NCBI RefSeq assembly: GCF_049059935.1 | Contig: NZ_JBMGQR010000106.1 | Coordinates: forward strand, 1 to 10,746 | DNA from: JAURVT01 sp049059935 | Lineage (GTDB): Bacteria; Actinomycetota; Actinomycetes; Propionibacteriales; Nocardioidaceae | Direction: 5' to 3' | Length of the DNA: 10,746 nucleotides | Translations under genes and position numbers: made by a program | Shown here: piece by piece, positions 6,157-10,746 of the stretch | Numbering within the stretch: the first letter of the stretch is position 1 | Layout of the letters: every line of letters begins with the position of its first letter | Notes under the pieces: model-generated | Database searches by the model: none | What the model was told of the DNA's origin: nothing | Seen by the model: the letters and a program-made list of their open reading frames with translations, nothing else

Positions 6157-6813
6157 ATGACGGTTGACTCGGGCGCGGCGCGCACCATCGGGATCATCGG
6201 CGGCACGGGCCCCCAGGGCCGCGGCCTGGCGACGCGGTGGGCGGTGGCCGGCGTCCAGGTGACGCTGGGCTCGCGTGACGCCGCCCGCGCCGCCGACGTG
6301 GCCGCCGAGGTCGGTCACGGCGTCACCGGGGCCTCCAACGAGGACGCGGCGGCGGCCGACGTCGTGGTGGTGACCGTGCCGTTTGACGCCCACGAGGCGA
6401 CCCTGCGCTCGCTGGAGCCGGTGCTGCGCGGCCGGATCGTCGTCGACTCGGTCAACCCGCTCGGCTTCGACAAGCAGGGCCCGTTCGCGCTGGCCGTGCC
6501 CGAGGGCAGCGCCGCGCAGCAGGCCGAGGTCCTGCTGCCGGGGTCGACGGTGCTCGCGGCGTTCCACCACGTCTCGGCCGTCTCGCTCGCCGACCTGTCG
6601 GTCACCGACCTCGCCCTCGACGTCCTCGTCCTCGGCGACGACCGCGACGCCGTCGACGTCGTCGTCGGGCTGGCCGACCTGATGCCCGGCGTCCGCGGCC
6701 TCTACGGGGGACGCCTGCGCAACGCCCACCAGGTCGAGGCGCTCACCGCCAACCTGATCGCGATCAACCGCCGCTACAAGGCGCACGCGGGCCTGCGCAT
6801 CACCGACGTCTGA
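6157..6813 (+). CDS. npdG: NADPH-dependent F420 reductase (F420H2:NADP+ oxidoreductase)
   Basis: Transfers hydride between NADP(H) and the deazaflavin coenzyme F420 in the cytoplasm, linking NADPH to F420-dependent reductions. The product has 218 residues, the usual length. The N-terminal Rossmann fold shows IGIIGGTGPQGRG (11-23), followed by LGSRDAARA (37-45), whose Ser39/Arg40 are placed to bind the 2'-phosphate of NADP. Further family marks are VVTVPFDAH (71-79), DSVNPLGF (97-104), AAFHHVSA (134-141), where F420 is expected, and the C-terminal GGRLRNAHQVEALTANLIAINRRYK region (184-208). The ATG at 6157 lies 4 bases after the preceding stop and lacks a clear Shine-Dalgarno, suggesting coupling. 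No F420 biosynthesis gene is in the window. Confidence 0.93.
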   Translation: MTVDSGAARTIGIIGGTGPQGRGLATRWAVAGVQVTLGSRDAARAADVAAEVGHGVTGASNEDAAAADVVVVTVPFDAHEATLRSLEPVLRGRIVVDSVNPLGFDKQGPFALAVPEGSAAQQAEVLLPGSTVLAAFHHVSAVSLADLSVTDLALDVLVLGDDRDAVDVVVGLADLMPGVRGLYGGRLRNAHQVEALTANLIAINRRYKAHAGLRITDV

Positions 6814-6825
6814 CGTTGCCGGCCG

Positions 6826-7086
6826 ATGTCCCGCCTCCGGCTCGCCCGCTCGGGCCCCTGGATCGCCGTCGCCGGTCTGGTCTGCCTGCTGTGGATCGAC
6901 CTCGCCAGCATCCTGTTCGCCCCGTGGTGGGGCGTCGCCCTGATGCTGCTCCTCTGGTTCGTCTGCGCCGTCCTCGTCCTCGGCTGGTCCCGCATCCACC
7001 CCGCCCGGACGGCCTGGGTGCCCGTGGTCGGCCTCGTCCTGTGGGGCGGGGTCGTGGCGCTCGGGTTCGGGGTGTGGGGCTGGTGA
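6826..7086 (+). CDS. Small three-helix membrane protein (hypothetical)
   Basis: An 86-residue, very hydrophobic protein with predicted membrane helices at about 12-32, 35-55 and 63-82, rich in Trp, and a basic N-terminus (SRLRLAR), which suggests a cytoplasmic start. No family recognised. The ATG follows the npdG stop by 12 bases in the same reading frame (TGA, four sense codons, ATG), and there is no Shine-Dalgarno, so it is probably translated by reinitiation after npdG. It ends one base before the stop of the convergent gene at 7088. Confidence 0.7.
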   Translation: MSRLRLARSGPWIAVAGLVCLLWIDLASILFAPWWGVALMLLLWFVCAVLVLGWSRIHPARTAWVPVVGLVLWGGVVALGFGVWGW

Positions 7087-7087
7087 G

Positions 7088-7351
7088 TCAGTCGGGCTGA
7101 GGCGGCTCCCGCAGCCCCGTCGCGAACTCGGCGACGAGCCAAGTCAGCCCGCCCAGGACCACCATCGAGGCTCCCGCTGCAGCCGGCACTCCGATCATCC
7201 AGGCCGCCAGGACCGGTGGCTCGGTGCCCGTGACGAAGATCAGTGCTCGGAGTGCCCAGCCGATGACGACGAGCAGTCCCCAGACGGCTCCGCCGATCTT
7301 CGTGACGGTCTTGGCCTTCTCGCCCCAGTGAGGCAGTGGTGGCCTGGTCAT
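7088..7351 (-). CDS. Small two-helix membrane protein (hypothetical)
   Basis: The 87-residue product has a polar, lysine-containing N-terminus (about 1-18), a hydrophobic helix at about 19-40 and a second at about 47-76, then a short polar, proline-rich end. No family recognised. The ATG at 7351-7349 overlaps the DUF2750 gene stop by four bases (ATGA), and no Shine-Dalgarno is seen, so it is probably translated by coupling. A longer frame to 7429 exists but runs inside the DUF2750 gene and is not preferred. The two genes form a small operon. Confidence 0.75.
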   Translation of the reverse strand: MTRPPLPHWGEKAKTVTKIGGAVWGLLVVIGWALRALIFVTGTEPPVLAAWMIGVPAAAGASMVVLGGLTWLVAEFATGLREPPQPD

Positions 7352-7719
7352 GTCGCCGACGCACGCGACTCGCGCGAGGCGAGTGCGACCCTGACGTGCT
7401 CGGGGGACAGGTCGTACCCCGTCGCCCACGGGCCAGCCCAGTTCAGACCGACGTCCATCTCGTCCTCATCTAGACCGGTGAGCCATCGGGTGCGCCACAC
7501 GTCGAGCGGGATCGCGAACGGGACCATGCCTGCATAGGCGTCGACCGTCTCGACGATCCGGTGAGCGCGTGTGTGAGTCGACCAGAACGGCATGACGCGC
7601 CGTGCGCCGTCTCGGCGGACCGGTGCCGGGATACCGCCCTCGTCCCGCACTGCCCACACCTGACCGTGTCGGAGGGCCTCGGTGTAGAAGTTCGAGGTGT
7701 TGGCGGCGGCTGTCGACAT
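7348..7719 (-). CDS. DUF2750 domain protein
   Basis: The product has 123 residues, almost all of it one DUF2750-like domain: NFYTEALRHGQVWAVRDEGG (about 10-29), PAPVRRDG, PFWSTHTRAHRIVETVDAY (about 44-62), WRTRWLTGLDEDEMDVGLNW (75-94) and ATGYDLSP (99-106). The family is widespread in bacteria and, to my knowledge, has no established biochemical role. The predicted protein is soluble. No Shine-Dalgarno precedes the ATG, so the transcript may be leaderless or the start slightly different. It is the first gene of a two-gene operon with a membrane protein, and shares a 113-base intergenic region with the divergent HNH gene. Third-position GC looks lower than in the flanking metabolic genes, which would suit acquired DNA; this was judged by eye. 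Confidence 0.85.
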   Translation of the reverse strand: MSTAAANTSNFYTEALRHGQVWAVRDEGGIPAPVRRDGARRVMPFWSTHTRAHRIVETVDAYAGMVPFAIPLDVWRTRWLTGLDEDEMDVGLNWAGPWATGYDLSPEHVRVALASRESRASAT

Positions 7720-7784
7720 GGGTCGAATGGTGGCACTGCGTCGGCGGTCGACGTCGCGTATCGGCGAGATTTCGTTGGCTTGAT

Positions 7785-7800
7785 TCGTACATGCGTTCGT
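7785..7800. promoter_or_regulatory. Candidate SOS box (LexA operator) of the HNH gene
   Basis: The sequence TCGTACATGCGTTCGT matches the actinobacterial LexA consensus TCGAAC-N4-GTTCGA at ten of twelve defined positions, with one mismatch in each arm. It directly abuts a TAAACT hexamer (7800-7805) and lies 33-48 bases before the ATG of the DUF222/HNH gene. Several 13E12-family genes of M. tuberculosis are reported to be LexA-controlled, which makes the match more credible. It is also 66 bases upstream of the divergent DUF2750 gene. Confidence 0.6.
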
Positions 7801-7805
7801 AAACT
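7800..7805 (+). promoter_or_regulatory. Candidate -10 element of the DUF222/HNH gene
   Basis: TAAACT fits TAnnnT and would give a transcript start near 7812, about 20 bases before the ATG, leaving room for the weak AGGG ribosome site at 7822-7825. The -35 partner is unclear: TTGGCT (7775-7780) is at 19 bases and TTGATT (7780-7785) at 14 bases. LexA on the adjoining box would block polymerase. Confidence 0.4.
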
Positions 7806-7832
7806 GTCGGTGGCGGGTCCTAGGGTGGTGTC

Positions 7833-9143
7833 ATGACCACGACCTACCCGGAGCTGGAGCAGGACCTGCTCGAGGCGACGGCTGCGACGATCCGTCAGAT
7901 CGACGGCATGTGGTCCGAGACGTTCCGCTACCTGGCGCACTGGCTCGGGTCGCTGGCCGAGGAGTGGTCCGCCGTGGGTGGTGGTGGGGCCGAGTCGCTG
8001 CAGCAGCCCGGCGGTGACGGGTCGCCCTGGGTGCCGGAGTTCGGGATCTGCGAGGTCCAGGCCACCACCGGCCGCACGATCTGGGCGGCCCGCCTGTTGG
8101 CGGCGGACGCGTTGTCGTTGGTGCACCGCCTGCCGCGCACCCTGGACGCTCTGGACGCCGGTCTGATCGGGGTCGACAGGGCGCGGATGGTCGCCAGGAC
8201 CACCCGGCACCTGTCACTCACGCAGGTCACCGACCTGGAGGACGTGCTGTTCACCGGCCCCGACGTCGACCACCCGTTGGTCGCCCGGATGTCCAGGCGC
8301 CGTCTGGAGGACCTGGTCGAGCAGGCCTGCGACGCCGCCGAGCCTGACGAGGCCGAGGACCGGGTCGCGTGGGCGTTGGCGCACCGCGACGTGAAGATCG
8401 ATACCGGTGACGAGCCGGGCATCGCCGAGGTCCGCGCCCGCGTCTCGACCACCGACGGCGCCCGTCTGGACCTGCGGCTGCGGCAGGTGGTCGGCTGGTT
8501 GGTCAAGGTCGGTGACACTCGCAGCACCGCCGAGCTCCGGGCCGTCGCGCTGGGGATGCTGGCCGACCACGGGCGCGTCGAGGCCCTGTGGGGGCAGGTC
8601 CAGACCCACCGTGCGGGTGAGGCGACCCAGCCCGACGAGGCCCAGGCCGCAATCCCGACCGGGCCGATGCCCGCGACGGTGCTGTTCGTGCACCACGACG
8701 CCTCGACCAGGACGTGGTCGGTCGACCGGGCCCGCGCGTCGGACCCCCTGGGCGGTCCGATCACCCACGACCAGGCCGTCGACCTCGTCGGCCACGGCAA
8801 CGTCAGGGTGACGCCGGTGATCGACCTGGCCGAGGACCTCACCTACACCGGCTACGTCGCCCCACCCCGGCTCAGGACCCAGCTGCGGCAGATGAACGCC
8901 GGCCTGTGCCCGTTCCCCTGGTGCGACCGACCCGCAGCCACCGGCGACTACGACCACCAGACCGAGTACCCCCGAGGCCCCACCAGCAGCAGCAACGGGC
9001 ACCTGCTCTGCAGGCACCACCACCGCGCCAAGACCCACACCACCTGGCGCGTGACCCAACCCGCCCCAGGCGTCTACCTGTGGACCGACCCCCGCGGCCA
9101 CCACCACCTCGTCACCGGCGGAACGACCACGTCCCTCGACTGA
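7833..9143 (+). CDS. DUF222 domain HNH endonuclease-like protein (13E12 family)
   Basis: The product has 436 residues. A mainly helical DUF222-type region spans roughly 5-345, including the typical LLAADALSLVHRLPRTLDALDAG / IGVDRARMVAR stretch (88-122). The C-terminal HNH nuclease fold starts with C359-x4-C364 (CPFPWC), continues with D374-H375 (DYDHQTEY) and N388 (SSNGHLLC), and ends with C393 and the H395-H396-H397 cluster followed by RAKTH. The histidine, asparagine and metal-binding cysteines are all present, so the nuclease site looks intact. Its DNA substrate and biological role are not known. This family occurs in many near-copies in actinobacterial genomes and behaves like a semi-mobile gene. 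The ATG has only a weak AGGG site 7 bases before it. The 3' end overlaps the opposing protease gene by 70 bp. Confidence 0.93.
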   Translation: MTTTYPELEQDLLEATAATIRQIDGMWSETFRYLAHWLGSLAEEWSAVGGGGAESLQQPGGDGSPWVPEFGICEVQATTGRTIWAARLLAADALSLVHRLPRTLDALDAGLIGVDRARMVARTTRHLSLTQVTDLEDVLFTGPDVDHPLVARMSRRRLEDLVEQACDAAEPDEAEDRVAWALAHRDVKIDTGDEPGIAEVRARVSTTDGARLDLRLRQVVGWLVKVGDTRSTAELRAVALGMLADHGRVEALWGQVQTHRAGEATQPDEAQAAIPTGPMPATVLFVHHDASTRTWSVDRARASDPLGGPITHDQAVDLVGHGNVRVTPVIDLAEDLTYTGYVAPPRLRTQLRQMNAGLCPFPWCDRPAATGDYDHQTEYPRGPTSSSNGHLLCRHHHRAKTHTTWRVTQPAPGVYLWTDPRGHHHLVTGGTTTSLD

Positions 9144-10051
9144 GTCGGGGTGCGGGTGGCGATGCCCTCGCTGCGGGCGAGACGGTCGACGACGAGGAGG
9201 AAGGCTGTTGTCGTCACCAGGCTGCCGGCGAGGCCGACCCACGTCTCGTCCGCGGGGCCGAGGAAGGTCTCGAGCCCGAACGCGACGACGTTGTTGACCA
9301 CGTGAAGGGCGATGGCCGCCTCGAGACCGCCGGTGCGGTAGGTGATCCAGCCGGCCGCGATGGCGAAGGTGGCGACGTCGGTCTGGCCGACGAGCCCGTA
9401 CTCGTGGCCGGCGACGAACAGGGGCACGGGCAGCAGGACGGCGAAGGCGGGGTGGGCCAGCCATCGGCCGATCGCCTGGGCGAGGTACCCGCGGAAGGCG
9501 TACTCCTCGGCCGCGGCCTGCAGGGGCACGAGCAGCACGGTGATCGCGAGCACGGCCGCGACCGGTCCCGGCTCGACGTCGACCGGCGACACGGGATGGC
9601 CGGTCAGGTGGCCCACCGCCACCGAGATCGGCACGAGGACGACGTAGACCACGAGCGCGACGACGGCACAGCGCAGCATCCAGGACCAGCGCAGCCGGCC
9701 CGCCACCGACGACAGCAGGCCGAGCGGCGCGGGGCCCACGGCCACGCGAGCCAGGACGGTGAGCGGCAGCAGGACGACCACGGTCAGCAGCACCGCGGCG
9801 TAGCCGACCGGGTCGCTCGCGAGCGGACCGTCCATCGAGGAGCCGATGCGGTCGAAGAGCGCGCTGCCGGCCTCGGGGCCTGACCGGGTGACGACCGCGA
9901 CGGCCAGGGTCCAGAGCACCGTCGCAGCGATCACCATGAGTCCGAGGCCGACGATCAGCAGTCCCTCGATGAGCGGCTTCCACCAGCGGTCCCCGCCGCC
10001 GAGGCGGGCGGCGCGGTGATACGGCAGCCCGGTCGAGTCCACGGGCTGCAT
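9074..10051 (-). CDS. CPBP family intramembrane glutamic endopeptidase
   Basis: A membrane protease of the CAAX-prenyl-protease-2/bacteriocin-processing (ABI) family. The 325-residue product has about eight hydrophobic segments between 28 and 288. The three motifs are intact: E182-E183-Y-A-F-R187 in the EExxxR box, F212-V-A-G-H216 in FxxxH, and H250-V-V-N-N254 in HxxxN. The substrate is unknown, and no bacteriocin or CAAX-type partner is nearby. The start is uncertain: the ATG at 10051 has AGG almost touching it, and the GTG at 10042 (Val4) would have that AGG at a more usual distance. The last 24 or so residues, rich in Arg, Pro and Trp, are encoded antisense to the end of the HNH gene and fall after the last membrane helix. 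They may be an accretion rather than part of the ancestral protein. Confidence 0.9.
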   Translation of the reverse strand: MQPVDSTGLPYHRAARLGGGDRWWKPLIEGLLIVGLGLMVIAATVLWTLAVAVVTRSGPEAGSALFDRIGSSMDGPLASDPVGYAAVLLTVVVLLPLTVLARVAVGPAPLGLLSSVAGRLRWSWMLRCAVVALVVYVVLVPISVAVGHLTGHPVSPVDVEPGPVAAVLAITVLLVPLQAAAEEYAFRGYLAQAIGRWLAHPAFAVLLPVPLFVAGHEYGLVGQTDVATFAIAAGWITYRTGGLEAAIALHVVNNVVAFGLETFLGPADETWVGLAGSLVTTTAFLLVVDRLARSEGIATRTPTQSRDVVVPPVTRWWWPRGSVHR

Positions 10052-10104
10052 CCTGTCAGCGGGTCGGACTACGGTGCGAGGACGCCACCGACGAGGGAGC
10101 CACG

Positions 10105-10695
10105 ATGACCGACGTCCTGCTGCTGCACCACGCCCAGGGGCTCACGCCGGGGGTCGAGGCGTTCGCCGACCGGCTGCGCGCCGCGGGCCACCGGCTGACC
10201 GTGCCCGACCTCTATGAAGGTGCCACCTTCGACACCGTCGAGGAGGGCGTCGACCACGCGAGGTCCGTCGGGTTCGACGTCGTCGCCGGACGCGGGCGTG
10301 CGGCCGCCGACGCCCTGACTCCCGAGGTGGTCTACATCGGCTGGTCGCTGGGGGTGGTGCCCGGGCAGCAGCTGGCCCAGACGCGGCCCGGCGCGCTGGG
10401 GGCGGTGCTGCTCGAGTCGTGCCTCCCCGCCTCCGAGCTCGGCAGCGGCTGGCCGCACGCGGTGGCGCTGCAGGTGCACGGCATGGACGCCGACCCGATC
10501 TTCGCCGGCGAGGGCGACCTCGAGGCCGCCCGCGAGCTGGTGGCCGGCGTCGCCGGGGCCGAGCTGTTCCTCTACCCCGGCGACGCGCACCTGTTCGCCG
10601 ACAGCAGCCTGGACTCGTACGACGAGACCGCGGCGACGCTGCTCGTCGAGCGCGTGCTGGGCTTCCTCGCCACCGTCGACGGCCGGGCGCGCTGA
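10105..10695 (+). CDS. Dienelactone hydrolase family protein (alpha/beta hydrolase)
   Basis: The 196-residue cytoplasmic alpha/beta hydrolase begins directly with the first strand (DVLLLHHAQGLTPGV, 3-17) and carries PDLYEG (34-39, Glu38), the nucleophile elbow G79-W-S81-L-G83, an acid candidate in HGMDADPIF (Asp128 or Asp130) and His162 in YPGDAHLF. The layout is that of the dienelactone hydrolase family. Classical dienelactone hydrolases have Cys as nucleophile, and this one has Ser, so an esterase of unknown substrate is the safer reading. The ATG is supported by GAGGGAG (10093-10099) 5 bases upstream. It is divergent from the CPBP gene across 53 bases. Confidence 0.9.
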   Translation: MTDVLLLHHAQGLTPGVEAFADRLRAAGHRLTVPDLYEGATFDTVEEGVDHARSVGFDVVAGRGRAAADALTPEVVYIGWSLGVVPGQQLAQTRPGALGAVLLESCLPASELGSGWPHAVALQVHGMDADPIFAGEGDLEAARELVAGVAGAELFLYPGDAHLFADSSLDSYDETAATLLVERVLGFLATVDGRAR

Positions 10696-10701
10696 GGGCC
10701 G

Positions 10702-10746
10702 CTACGACTCGAAGCTGTGCTCGGGCGCCGGGAAGACGCCCTCACG
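10702..10746 (-). CDS. Possible C-terminal end of a minus-strand gene (partial)
   Basis: From the window edge, one minus-strand frame reads REGVFPAPEHSFES and then TAG (10704-10702), six bases beyond the convergent hydrolase gene's stop. The sequence looks like a protein end, and the tight convergent spacing fits the rest of the window, but 14 residues are too few to identify a family. Confidence 0.35.
   Translation of the reverse strand, partial: REGVFPAPEHSFES

Noticed and set aside
7368..7384. ACTCGC / GCGAGT inverted repeat with a 5-base loop
   Set aside because: It lies within the last codons of the DUF2750 gene and can be explained by Ser-Arg-Glu codons; the 6-bp arms are too short to claim a terminator or operator.
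7833..9143. HNH gene as part of a restriction-modification, Cas9-like or homing endonuclease system
   Set aside because: No methyltransferase, specificity subunit, CRISPR repeats or intron/intein boundary is nearby; the DUF222 plus HNH layout is that of the 13E12 family.
8214..9983. 589-residue minus-strand frame spanning the HNH and CPBP genes
   Set aside because: Low-complexity Arg/Gly/Ala composition, and it conflicts with two well-supported genes on either side; no recognisable domain.
9074..10051. CPBP protease as part of a bacteriocin cluster
   Set aside because: No peptide precursor with a leader, no ABC transporter and no modification enzyme lies next to it; the neighbours are an HNH protein and a hydrolase.

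Overview
The window is strongly GC-rich (about 70% by eye) with G/C-biased third codon positions, frequent GTG starts and genes touching or overlapping. Several genes point to a high-GC Gram-positive (Actinomycetota). These are a MapB-type methionine aminopeptidase with the N-terminal extension seen in mycobacteria, an F420-NADP oxidoreductase, and a DUF222/HNH protein of the 13E12 type. A member of the Propionibacteriales (Nocardioides/Aeromicrobium-like) is my best guess, but the sequence alone does not prove it. I see no rRNA, tRNA, CRISPR array, insertion sequence or prophage.

Layout. 1-1490: a small two-helix membrane protein, a hairpin between convergent genes, map on the minus strand, and a divergent 58-residue Cys/His-containing protein. 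1497-5517 (minus strand): a three-gene operon read as acyl-CoA ligase, PHA synthase (phaC), then intracellular PHA depolymerase (phaZ). The genes are joined by TGATG and GTGA stop/start overlaps. 5518-5663: the control region of this operon, with a CRP/GlxR-like palindrome and an unusual AT-rich block of three 8-bp direct repeats. 5664-7086 (plus strand): a conserved hypothetical protein with a ribbon-helix-helix-like C-terminal part, the F420-NADP oxidoreductase npdG, and a small three-helix membrane protein in the same frame as npdG. 7088-7719 (minus strand): a DUF2750 gene coupled to a two-helix membrane protein. 7833-9143: a DUF222/HNH gene whose promoter carries a near-consensus actinobacterial SOS (LexA) box. 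9074-10051 (minus strand): a CPBP-family membrane protease gene whose 3' end overlaps the HNH gene by 70 bp. 10105-10695: a dienelactone-hydrolase-family protein. The right edge may hold the last codons of a minus-strand gene.

How the genes work together. The acyl-CoA ligase activates fatty acids, PhaC can polymerise hydroxyacyl-CoA units, and PhaZ releases hydroxyacids that the ligase could reactivate. This is a compact polymer storage and mobilisation loop. Both PhaC and PhaZ look like the Pseudomonas medium-chain-length (class II) system rather than the short-chain PHB type. NpdG moves hydride between NADP(H) and coenzyme F420. The 7088-9143 region looks like accessory content between housekeeping genes.

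The most interesting points are the Pseudomonas-style phaC-phaZ module and its control region, and the SOS box in front of the DUF222/HNH gene. I found no clear evidence for a wholly new system.
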